Shown here: one piece after another, positions 15,386 through 21,607 of the stretch
How positions within the stretch are numbered: position 1 is the stretch's first letter
How the letters are laid out: each line of letters opens with the position of its first letter
Source: Candidatus Azambacteria bacterium
Lineage (GTDB): Bacteria > Patescibacteriota > Minisyncoccia > GWC2-36-17 > JACQAJ01
Direction of reading: 5' to 3'
Assembly (NCBI GenBank): GCA_016195045.1
Contig: JACQAJ010000037.1
Location: 1 to 23,269, forward strand
DNA length: 23,269 nt
The notes under the pieces: model-generated
What the model saw: only the letters and a program-made list of their open reading frames with translations
Told to the model about the DNA's origin: nothing
Databases searched by the model: none
Position numbers and translations under genes: made by a program

Positions 15386-16603
15386 ATGTGGTTTTTTCAA
15401 AAAAAGGACTTAGAAAAAGGTTTCGTGGCTTACGAAGAAATAGATTCTAAAAAAACTTCCAAATTGGGATATTTTTTTCTGGTGCTCATGGTACTTTTTG
15501 GAGTTTGGCAAGGACAAAATCTTTTAGAGGCGATTCAGCAAACAGTGGCTCAACCGCTTCAGAACTCGGCCTGTGCTGGTAATTTAAAAAGATACTTAGT
15601 GGCACCGGGTATCGATGATCATAATTTTTATTACGGTGATTATAATTATCAAAGTTATCAGTCTAGTTATAATTATGATACTTTTACAACTTATGATAAG
15701 TGCGCCTTTAGTGATCGGGAAAAGATCGTTGGTCTTTCTCGGTTATACGAAAAAGTTTATCCCAGTTTATTAATGGTTAAAAATCTCAAAAAAGACTTAG
15801 ATGATATTAATCAGCAAAACGAGTCGGCTAAGTATAATCGGTCAAGTACGGTTAATGAATATTCTGTTTCTTTATTAGAAACTATCGCTAGAAAAAATCA
15901 AGTTCTTAATATGAATTCTTTGCGGGGATCAATTAAGAATTCCGATGATTTAATTAGTTCTTTAACTACTACTGGTAATGATTTACAAGAAAAGATTAAT
16001 ACTTTGGAAAATGAAATTAGATCGGAAATTCTTCGATATAAAGCTTTTTTTGAGAGAATTGAGGATGAGTATAGTCAAGATAGAAATATTTATGATTTAA
16101 AAAAGTTCGGCCTGAGTTTATTATTTATTTTACCGGTTTTCCTTTTTGTTTGGAGAAAATATTGGCGCTCTAAGAACGAAGGTTCTGAGTACGCCATTAT
16201 TTGGAGCGGAGTTCTGGCTATCTCGGCCATAATGCTTGCTCAAGTTCTTCTGGTCTTTATCTATGAAATTCTTCCCCGTGAGTTATTACAGAAAATTTTT
16301 GACTTTTTAAAGAATTTTAAATTTTTCTGGAGTCTTTTGTATTGGCTAGGCTTTATTCTGATTCCCGCGTTTTTTGGCGGTTTGATCTATTTTATTCAGA
16401 AGAAGTTTTATAATAAAAAAGCAGTTGCGGCTCGAGCCTTTAAGGCGGGCAAATGCCCAACCTGTTCAATGAGTGTCGCTCCTCATATGATTTTTTGTCC
16501 GGTCTGTGCTGCCACTTTGAAGATTAAATGTAGTTCTTGTGGAAATTATTCTCCCGAAATTGGGAATTTCTGTGAAATTTGCGGAGTTAAAAAATCTATT
16601 TAA
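15386..16603 (+). CDS. Membrane protein with C-terminal double zinc ribbon
   Basis: A 405-aa protein of unknown function. One membrane helix lies near residues 28-48. It is followed by a Tyr/Asn-rich stretch (about 75-105, e.g. NFYYGDYNYQSYQSSYNYDT) with an isolated cysteine on each side, and a long coiled coil (about 120-235). Three more helices lie at about 240-345. The C-terminal 55 residues hold four CxxC knuckles (CPTC, CPVC, CSSC, CEIC), a double zinc ribbon. The two cysteines flanking the Tyr-rich part could form a disulfide outside the cell. It sits 9 nt before recA but nothing ties it to DNA repair. I recognise no characterised homologue. Confidence 0.7.
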   Translation: MWFFQKKDLEKGFVAYEEIDSKKTSKLGYFFLVLMVLFGVWQGQNLLEAIQQTVAQPLQNSACAGNLKRYLVAPGIDDHNFYYGDYNYQSYQSSYNYDTFTTYDKCAFSDREKIVGLSRLYEKVYPSLLMVKNLKKDLDDINQQNESAKYNRSSTVNEYSVSLLETIARKNQVLNMNSLRGSIKNSDDLISSLTTTGNDLQEKINTLENEIRSEILRYKAFFERIEDEYSQDRNIYDLKKFGLSLLFILPVFLFVWRKYWRSKNEGSEYAIIWSGVLAISAIMLAQVLLVFIYEILPRELLQKIFDFLKNFKFFWSLLYWLGFILIPAFFGGLIYFIQKKFYNKKAVAARAFKAGKCPTCSMSVAPHMIFCPVCAATLKIKCSSCGNYSPEIGNFCEICGVKKSI

Positions 16604-16612
16604 TGGTTAACT

Positions 16613-17635
16613 ATGTCAAAAGAAGATACTAATAAAATTTTGGAAAATGCGGTTCAGGAGATTAAGGATAAATTTGGTGAAGGGTCAATTATGCGACTGG
16701 ATGAAGTGAGAAAAGTTGATCTCGATGTTATTCCGACTGGTTCTCTCTCGCTGGATTTGGCCCTCGGGGTTTTTGGGATTCCACGGGGAAGGATTGTGGA
16801 AATCTATGGACCCGAAGGTTCGGGTAAGACTTCCCTTTCGCTTCATATTTCGGCCGAAGCTCAAAAAAAAGGTGGCAAAGTCGCTTTCATTGACGCCGAG
16901 CATGCCCTAGATCCCGAATATGCTAAAAAGATTGGTGTTAAAATGAAAGATTTTTTAATTTCTCAACCTGATAATGGAGAACAAGCTCTAGATATTGTGG
17001 AGAGTTTAGTTCGCTCGGGAGCGGTCGATATTATTATTGTTGATTCGGTCGCCGCCTTGACTCCTCGGGCGGAGATTGAGGGTGAAATGGGTGATCAGCA
17101 AATGGGTCTCCAGGCTCGTTTAATGTCTCGCGCTTTAAGAAAGTTAACCGCCATTTCTTCCAAAAGCAACACCATTATTATTTTTATCAATCAAATTAGA
17201 ATGCAGATTGGCGTTTTTTTTGGTAACCCCGAAACCACGACTGGCGGTAAGGCCTTAAAGTTCTATTCATCCGTTAGAATTGAAGTTCGAAAAGCGGCTC
17301 AGCTGAAAAAAGGCGAAGTAATTATTGGTAATAAAGTTAAAGTGAAAGTGGTTAAAAATAAAGTGGCGCCACCGTTTCGGACAGCCGAGTTTGATATTAT
17401 GTTTAACGAAGGCATTTCTTATGAGGCAGATGTTATCACTACCGGTTTAATTTACGGAATCATCAAAAAAACTGGCAATACTTTAAGTTTCGGCGAACAA
17501 AAATTAGGAGTGGGCCTGGAGAATAGCCGCCAATTTTTAAAAGCTAATCAACCTTTGGTTAAAAAAATCGCCGATGCTATCAAGAAAAAATCCTTAGATA
17601 AAACTACTGAAGTAGAACCAGTAACAACTCAGTGA
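16613..17635 (+). CDS. recA: Recombinase RecA
   Basis: ATP-dependent strand-exchange protein for homologous recombination and SOS signalling. The 340-aa protein shows Walker A GPEGSGKT at residues 66-73, Walker B VDIIIVDSVAALTP, loop L1 EGEMGDQQMGLQARLMSRAL, and the segment IFINQIRMQIGVFFGNPETT followed by GGKALKFYSSVR. The L2 region carries VFFG, where VMFG is common. The acidic C-terminal tail is short. Its TGA overlaps the GTG of the glutaredoxin gene by 4 nt. No SOS-type operator was recognised upstream. Confidence 0.98.
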   Translation: MSKEDTNKILENAVQEIKDKFGEGSIMRLDEVRKVDLDVIPTGSLSLDLALGVFGIPRGRIVEIYGPEGSGKTSLSLHISAEAQKKGGKVAFIDAEHALDPEYAKKIGVKMKDFLISQPDNGEQALDIVESLVRSGAVDIIIVDSVAALTPRAEIEGEMGDQQMGLQARLMSRALRKLTAISSKSNTIIIFINQIRMQIGVFFGNPETTTGGKALKFYSSVRIEVRKAAQLKKGEVIIGNKVKVKVVKNKVAPPFRTAEFDIMFNEGISYEADVITTGLIYGIIKKTGNTLSFGEQKLGVGLENSRQFLKANQPLVKKIADAIKKKSLDKTTEVEPVTTQ

Positions 17636-17868
17636 AAATAATAATTTATATTAAAACTGGGTGCCCTTGGTGTCTTGGAGTCACCTCTTTATTGAGAGAT
17701 CATAATATTATTTTCGAAGAAAGAAATGTTTTAGAAAATAAAGAATTTTTTGATGAGATGATTAAAAAGTCCGGACAAAATTTGACTCCGACCTTAGATA
17801 TCGATGGAACAATTTTGGCTGATTCTGATAAAGAAGCCGTGGCGAAATATCTCAAACTAGCTTGCTAA
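17632..17868 (+). CDS. Glutaredoxin-like thiol oxidoreductase
   Basis: A 78-aa thioredoxin-fold protein. The dithiol active site CPWC lies at residues 9-12 after the strand KIIIYIKTG. The cis-proline is seen in LTPTLDIDG, and the GxxxxDSDKEAVAKYL end matches the GSH-binding helix region of small glutaredoxins/NrdH-like proteins. CPWC differs from the common CPYC. GTG 17632 overlaps the recA stop (GTGA), so translation is coupled. The natural reductant is unknown. Confidence 0.85.
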   Translation: MKIIIYIKTGCPWCLGVTSLLRDHNIIFEERNVLENKEFFDEMIKKSGQNLTPTLDIDGTILADSDKEAVAKYLKLAC

Positions 17869-17893
17869 ATGATTGGTTTTTAAAATTGTAATT

Positions 17894-17929
17894 ACTAACC
17901 AACCGAAACGGTCGTCATGATTGGTTAGT
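17894..17929 (+). terminator. Hairpin after recA-glutaredoxin
   Basis: ACTAACCAA (17894-17902) pairs with TTGGTTAGT (17921-17929), and an inner CCG/CGG extends the structure. The following GATATTTTGG is only mildly T-rich, so termination is plausible but not strong. Confidence 0.5.
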
Positions 17930-18218
17930 GATATTTTGGAAAAAGTTTTTATGGGAAAAATAATAAATAGTTAAAAACTAAAGGTTAAAAACTAATAATT
18001 ATTCACTTTTCAGTTTTAATTTTCCACTCTTTATTACCTATTGGTAAATGGTAAAAGAGCGAGGTAAGGTAGCGCAATTATCAGTTCGTTGGGGGGTTAA
18101 AATTTTTGCTTGGCTCGTCAAAAAACGCCTGATTAAATCAGTATTTTTATAATCAATATGAAAAATATTTTGACTGCAGAAATAACAATGTTTGGCCATA
18201 ATAATTAGCTTTTTAGCT
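17930..18218. other. Convergent gap with a doubtful 34-codon ORF
   Basis: Between the hairpin above and the next hairpin lies AT-rich sequence with a repeated GTTAAAAACTAA-type word near 17970-17995. The ORF at 18048-18152 (plus strand) reads MVKERGKVAQLSVRWGVKIF and then a basic tail. It has no SD and no recognised family, though the product is basic and partly hydrophobic. No tRNA or known RNA was recognised. Confidence 0.3.
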
Positions 18219-18279
18219 GGTAGCTTTTTAGGTTTGGTAGTCGATTAATATTAACAATTCAACAACCTAAAAAGCTACC
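18219..18279. terminator. Long hairpin downstream of ssb
   Basis: Perfect 16-bp arms, GGTAGCTTTTTAGGTT (18219-18234) and its complement (18264-18279), enclose a 29-nt AT-rich loop, starting 11 bases beyond the ssb stop. No terminal U-tract follows, but both arms carry a five-base T or A run. It may stop transcription from both sides or be a dispersed repeat. Confidence 0.5.
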
Positions 18280-18289
18280 CACCTACCAC

Positions 18290-18751
18290 CTAGAATGGTA
18301 TATCCTTTATTTCAATTTCATTATCCATGGCCGAGGTGTCGATACTCGGTATTTCTTCCTGATCGTTATGGGGTTGGTTATAATTTGACGAACCCCGTGA
18401 CTGATTGATTCCATCTCCTACAATTCCTCTTGGTCCCATTTGCATTTTTTCGGCAATAATTTCGGTCCAATATTTTTTAATCCCTTCAGGAGTTGTCCAG
18501 TTTCTAGTTTCAATCCTTCCTTCGATAAAAACTAATCCCCCCTTTTTAAGGTATTGGGAACAAATATCACCTAATTTCCCCCAAGCGACAATATTATGAA
18601 ACTCAGCTTTTTGCTGCTTGGCGCCAGCTTTATCAATCCAAATTCTATTGGTAGCAACGGCAAAACGACAAACATTTTGGCCAGTAGTGGTTGATTTAGT
18701 TTCTGGGTCCCTGGTCAAGTTTCCTAAAATAAAAGCTCGATTTAAATTCAT
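18290..18751 (-). CDS. ssb: Single-stranded DNA-binding protein
   Basis: Binds ssDNA as an oligomer during replication and repair. The 153-aa protein has the OB fold from MNLNRAFILGNLTRDPETKS through IVAWGKLGDICSQYLKKGG and VFIEGRIETRNW. A flexible Gly/Asn-rich linker follows, then the tip EIEIKDIPF, the partner-docking end of SSB. It follows rpsF by 35 nt on the same strand. rpsR, the usual third gene of this cluster, is not present downstream. Confidence 0.96.
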   Translation of the reverse strand: MNLNRAFILGNLTRDPETKSTTTGQNVCRFAVATNRIWIDKAGAKQQKAEFHNIVAWGKLGDICSQYLKKGGLVFIEGRIETRNWTTPEGIKKYWTEIIAEKMQMGPRGIVGDGINQSRGSSNYNQPHNDQEEIPSIDTSAMDNEIEIKDIPF

Positions 18752-18786
18752 ATTAAATTTTCTTGAAAATCTAAAACTTGTTCTTT

Positions 18787-19236
18787 TTAGATTTTTTTAA
18801 GTATTTCTTCTAATTTCTTATCTAATTCTTCAATTTCGGCCTTGTCTTCTGATATTGTTTTTGGGGCTAATACTTTTTTAAATTTCTCTCTTGTCACTTC
18901 CCTATTCTTATTCATTTCCTTGAGTTGGGTTTTATCTATGACGGTAATTAAATATCTTAAAATATTCTTTTCCAGCTTAATCTTTTTTTCAAAACTTCTT
19001 AAATCAGAAGTTTTTAAATTAAATTGAAGATTAACAAAATAAGCGGAACTTTGTTTTTTAATTTCATAGGCCAAGGTCTTTCTTTTGGGTGGCCATTCAT
19101 CGGTTACTGCGCCACCGAGTTCAGTAATCAGATTTTTAATTTTTTGATTTTGAGCAAAAGCCTCTTCTTCTTTGATCACACTCGTGATCAGATAAGAAAT
19201 TTCATACATTTTTTGATCAGTGATTGAATTAACCAT
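18787..19236 (-). CDS. rpsF: 30S ribosomal protein S6
   Basis: Small-subunit protein that binds 16S rRNA with S18. ATG 19236 (MVNSITDQKMYEISYLI) is preferred over the 28-codon upstream extension, which reads into the palindromic element at 19281-19462 and past a good promoter. This gives 149 aa. The S6 core runs from MYEISYLI through GGAVTDEWPPKRKTLAYEIK and AYFVNLQFNL to LEKNILRYLITVI. A charged C-terminal extension of about 40 residues (REKFKKVLAPKTISEDKAEI onward) is longer than in E. coli without the glutamate tail. It forms an operon with ssb. Confidence 0.93.
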   Translation of the reverse strand: MVNSITDQKMYEISYLITSVIKEEEAFAQNQKIKNLITELGGAVTDEWPPKRKTLAYEIKKQSSAYFVNLQFNLKTSDLRSFEKKIKLEKNILRYLITVIDKTQLKEMNKNREVTREKFKKVLAPKTISEDKAEIEELDKKLEEILKKI

Positions 19237-19243
19237 AACAATT

Positions 19244-19271
19244 ATCTTACACAATATACTATTTTTATCAA
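19244..19271 (-). promoter_or_regulatory. rpsF-ssb promoter
   Basis: On the minus strand TTGATA (19271-19266) and TAAGAT (19249-19244) are 16 bp apart. The -10 ends only seven bases before the ATG at 19236, so the mRNA would be leaderless or nearly so. The preserved palindromic element ends 10 bp upstream of the -35. Confidence 0.55.
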
Positions 19272-19280
19272 TAGGAGCCT

Positions 19281-19462
19281 TAGACTCGTCCCTTGATAAT
19301 CTTTTAATTCCGATGTCCATATTTTTGATAAAACTTCGTCAGACTTCATAAAAACTATTTCACCGTAACTTGGTTACGCCTCAATAGTTTTTATTTCGTC
19401 TTCCTTGTTTCATCTAAAAATCTGAACATCTCATTACTAAAGATTATCAAGGGACGAGTCTA
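19281..19462. repeat. Well-preserved copy B of the 182-bp palindromic MITE-like element
   Basis: Perfect 24-bp terminal inverted repeats (19281-19304, starting TAGACTCGTCCC, and 19439-19462) flank a concentric inner palindrome at 19348-19394, with 12-bp arms ATAAAAACTATT/AATAGTTTTTAT around GTAACTTGGTTAC. The intervening halves are also partly complementary (GATGTxCAxATTTTT on one side and its complement on the other), so the whole element can fold on itself. Each end is TA, compatible with the TA target duplication of IS630/Tc1-type MITEs. It encodes nothing. A decayed copy lies at 4612-4798. Confidence 0.85.
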
Positions 19463-19521
19463 TATTGGAAGGTACCCATTTTTTAGACACTTTATGTCTT
19501 GGTGATATTTTGAAAAGTAAA

Positions 19522-19547
19522 GAGGACCGATTTATACGTCGGTCCTC
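19522..19547 (-). terminator. Terminator of the pheA-tyrA operon
   Basis: A perfect 9-bp stem, GAGGACCGA (19522-19530) with TCGGTCCTC (19539-19547), has an 8-nt loop and is followed on the minus strand by TTTACTTTT. It lies 25 bp beyond the tyrA stop. Confidence 0.85.
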
Positions 19548-19572
19548 ATATTTCAAACCCACTCCAAAACTC

Positions 19573-20697
19573 TTACTTTTTGTCCAGTCCAGCTCCCGAT
19601 TTCCCCAAGCGCTCGTCGGGAATGAGAGCAGGAAGTATCTTCTTGAATACCTCGTTGGCTTCCGTGATTGCATCTGGACCGAAGTGTGTCTTGGCTTGCA
19701 CGAACAAATTTTTGAGGCCTGCTCGGTTTTTTTCATGAATCATTTGTATCATGTATTTCTCAATTTTGACCCGTTGTTCAAGCATCTTTAGAGTTTCCGG
19801 ATTCTCTATGATGATCGAAACGTAGAGATCAGGATCCTGACTCAGAAGCCGCCCCATGAGCGAGAGCATCACCCGATAGAAAGGACTTGCGAAAGAGAGA
19901 ATCTTGCTTACTGACAAACCAGCTACCATGATGAGTAAGGCGTTCGTCAGGGTACTCGAATGAGGAGTCACCTGAATTGGCATCATGTACACATCATGTT
20001 CGGCCGCAGTCCTCAACTGGATCTGCGCTTGCATGGCCGTTAGCATGCTAGCAACAAATGTTATCCAATGGGGAACTGTCAGGCGTGCCGGGCATGCTAC
20101 CACAGTTTGTCCATCGAATGGCATATCTGGTCTAAACATTGGATGAAGTCCCACGACTTGGGCTTCGCTTTTGAGCATTGCTTCGACAGGATGTACCTTA
20201 ATCGATGTGATGTCCATCAAGAGTTGATCTTCCTGGACATAAGGTAACGCTGAATGAATTACCTCCAGCATATCATCGGTAGGAACCGCGAAGATTACCA
20301 TGTCAGATTGCTCAACCACTTCAGCGTTGGATAATCTGGCGGGATTTTTCTTATCGGAGCCAATGACCTGATAGCCAATTTGCTCCAAGAGTCCATTGAA
20401 CATCTGACCGAAGCCACCATCGATGCCAATAATGCCAACGATGATCTGCCTGACCATCGCCTCTTTTTGAAGAAGTACGGGTGTCATCTTATTGTCCAAG
20501 ACATCTTGAAGGGCCTTGGCCAAAACCTTCAGTCCGTATTCCTCAGCCGCTGTTTTAGGAGTAATGGCCGCAATTTTTACGTTGGGTCCGAGATTAGCAA
20601 CAGCTTTCGCTTCCGTCCAGTCTCGTCTTTGAATAAATGCTAGCGCTTCCTCGTACCATTTTGCAATAGTATCGAGGACTAGAATTTTCTTTCTCAT
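19573..20697 (-). CDS. tyrA: Prephenate dehydrogenase with N-terminal extension (TyrA)
   Basis: Oxidative decarboxylation of prephenate to 4-hydroxyphenylpyruvate in tyrosine synthesis. The Rossmann start is IVGIIGIDGGFGQMFNGLLE (about residues 85-105), followed by VIFAVPTDDM, MDITSIKVHP and the catalytic-histidine motif GLHPMFRPD. AAEHDVYMMPIQ and SPFYRVMLSLMGRLLSQDPD then align with the helical domain of enteric T-protein. The first ~85 residues occupy the place of the AroQ chorismate mutase of that protein and look helical, but I could not identify its catalytic residues. It has a good SD (AAAGGA, 10 nt before ATG 20697). It lies 30 nt after pheA. Its GC content is clearly higher than that of the neighbours. 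Confidence 0.88.
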   Translation of the reverse strand: MRKKILVLDTIAKWYEEALAFIQRRDWTEAKAVANLGPNVKIAAITPKTAAEEYGLKVLAKALQDVLDNKMTPVLLQKEAMVRQIIVGIIGIDGGFGQMFNGLLEQIGYQVIGSDKKNPARLSNAEVVEQSDMVIFAVPTDDMLEVIHSALPYVQEDQLLMDITSIKVHPVEAMLKSEAQVVGLHPMFRPDMPFDGQTVVACPARLTVPHWITFVASMLTAMQAQIQLRTAAEHDVYMMPIQVTPHSSTLTNALLIMVAGLSVSKILSFASPFYRVMLSLMGRLLSQDPDLYVSIIIENPETLKMLEQRVKIEKYMIQMIHEKNRAGLKNLFVQAKTHFGPDAITEANEVFKKILPALIPDERLGKSGAGLDKK

Positions 20698-20727
20698 TGT
20701 ATTTTTCCTTTCTTTTGTTTGTTTAGG

Positions 20728-21336
20728 TTAAACTATATACTGATTCAGTGGCAACGAAAGATTGCTGTCGTTGGTAACAATATGAAAACAAGTTGTATTC
20801 TTCTTGTCGTCTTCAATATTTTCTGCGACGATCTTAAGACTGTACTTAGCCACACACTCCTTTGAAGCAATAGCAGCGACATTAGTAAAACCACTAGCTT
20901 GACTGACTATTTGTGCTGCTACAGAAGTACTCGTAACCACGTATCGATGTCTATTGGAAAATCCATATCTAGAAAGCCATTCCTTGCATTGCGCAAGTCC
21001 TTGCGCATGTGAAATGACTATTTGCACATCCTTTAATGATCTATTTTGACGAACAAGGAGATGATGCTCAATATTTCTATCTATTTTGCCAATCACGATC
21101 AATCGGTGGTTATCATTATTCAACCAGTTCATAACATCAACCACTGCACCTCCAATGCTGTTATGAACCGGAACGATACCAATTGCACTTGATTTTGACT
21201 GCGCAACACTTGTTAAAATGTCAGTATTTCTCGGACATAAAACAAGGGTAGCAGTGCCATCAAAATGCTCGAAGTTAACACCATCAGCAACCTGACTTCC
21301 ATTGCTTCCTTCTGGACCTAGGCAATAGATATTCAT
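20728..21336 (-). CDS. pheA: Prephenate dehydratase-like protein, no ACT domain
   Basis: Expected to convert prephenate to phenylpyruvate for phenylalanine synthesis. The 202-aa protein spans the catalytic type-II periplasmic-binding fold: YCLGPEGSNGSQ at the start, GIVPVHNSIGGAV, EHHLLV, VISHAQGLAQCKEWL, VAAIASKECVAKYSLKIVAE and NTTCFHIV. Two normally conserved residues differ: His replaces Glu in the PxENS motif, and Cys replaces Arg in TRF. The C-terminal ACT domain for feedback by Phe is absent. A strong SD (AAGGAGG) precedes ATG 21336. Related PDT-fold enzymes include prephenate decarboxylases (BacA type), which remain an alternative. Expression appears set by the attenuator upstream. 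Confidence 0.8.
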   Translation of the reverse strand: MNIYCLGPEGSNGSQVADGVNFEHFDGTATLVLCPRNTDILTSVAQSKSSAIGIVPVHNSIGGAVVDVMNWLNNDNHRLIVIGKIDRNIEHHLLVRQNRSLKDVQIVISHAQGLAQCKEWLSRYGFSNRHRYVVTSTSVAAQIVSQASGFTNVAAIASKECVAKYSLKIVAENIEDDKKNTTCFHIVTNDSNLSLPLNQYIV

Positions 21337-21359
21337 GTTCCTCCTTATTTTTAAAGAAC

Positions 21360-21392
21360 AAAAAAATCAGCCTCGGAATTGAGACTGATTTT
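21360..21392 (-). terminator. Attenuator terminator upstream of pheA
   Basis: On the minus strand AAAATCAGTCTC (21392-21381) pairs over 12 positions (one G-U) with GAGGCTGATTTT (21374-21363), loop AATTCC, and is followed by TTTG, so a T-run of seven closes it. It ends just before the pheA SD, the position of an attenuator rather than an end-of-operon terminator. Confidence 0.9.
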
Positions 21393-21480
21393 GAGAAGTC
21401 GAAATTTTGTTATTAATGATTATCTTTTACTAATACTATTATTTCGACACCTTAAAACTAGCCCCAGATTGAGGTTTTTA
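21381..21480 (-). promoter_or_regulatory. Alternative leader folds: pause hairpin and antiterminator
   Basis: Region 1 (21478-21471, AAAACCTC) can pair with region 2 (GGGG 21465-21462 and TTTT 21457-21454). Region 2 (21465-21441) can instead pair with region 3 (21405-21381) over 25 positions with three mismatches. That includes the perfect block GTCGAAAT/ATTTCGAC. Region 3 contains the whole 5' arm of the terminator (21392-21381), so the two folds exclude each other. Base pairing was done by eye, without energies. Confidence 0.75.
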
Positions 21481-21524
21481 AAGAAGTAATAGATAAAAAT
21501 TGGCTGTTTAGTTCCTTGATTCAT
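21420..21524 (-). CDS. Phe/Tyr attenuation leader peptide, 34 aa
   Basis: ATG 21524 opens MNQGTKQPIFIYYFFKNL; residues 10-15 are F-I-Y-Y-F-F (codons TTT ATC TAT TAC TTC TTT), five aromatics in six. The frame ends at TAA 21422-21420. A ribosome waiting for Phe- or Tyr-tRNA at these codons would cover region 1 of the leader, which starts at 21478, and free region 2 to form the antiterminator. A ribosome that reaches the stop sits close to region 2 and lets the terminator form. There is no SD: the -10 lies 10 nt upstream, so translation is probably leaderless. It is the regulatory device for pheA-tyrA, not a functional product. Confidence 0.82.
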   Translation of the reverse strand: MNQGTKQPIFIYYFFKNLNLGLVLRCRNNSISKR

Positions 21525-21534
21525 ATTGAATAGT

Positions 21535-21562
21535 AGTATAGCCGATATCTAAAAAAAGTCAA
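21535..21562 (-). promoter_or_regulatory. pheA-tyrA operon promoter
   Basis: On the minus strand TTGACT (21562-21557) and TATACT (21540-21535) are separated by 16 bp, one of the best sigma-70 matches in the window. Transcription would start within a few bases of the leader ATG at 21524. Confidence 0.8.
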
Positions 21563-21586
21563 ACAGAATCTTAATTCTTAATTCAT

Positions 21587-21607
21587 AAATCTTAAATCTT
21601 AAATCTT
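21587..21607. repeat. Heptamer tract (AAATCTT)x3 at the ychF end
   Basis: Three perfect AAATCTT units, preceded by degenerate ones from about 21569, contain the ychF stop codon (21599-21601). The last residues of YchF are thus written by the repeat. Confidence 0.9.

Noticed and set aside
16685..16910. Two ORFs antisense and out of frame within recA
   Set aside because: Both lie wholly inside the conserved recA coding sequence and show no independent features.
19237..19320. 28-residue N-terminal extension of S6
   Set aside because: It runs through a credible promoter (19244-19271) and into the palindromic element; the S6 fold begins after the internal ATG at 19236.
19437..19791. Overlapping ORFs on both strands near the tyrA 3' end
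   Set aside because: They are shadows of tyrA and of the terminator region, with no family resemblance.
21381..21524. T-box riboswitch as the explanation for the pheA leader
   Set aside because: No T-box consensus or stem I specifier architecture was seen, whereas a translated aromatic-rich ORF sits exactly where an attenuator needs it.
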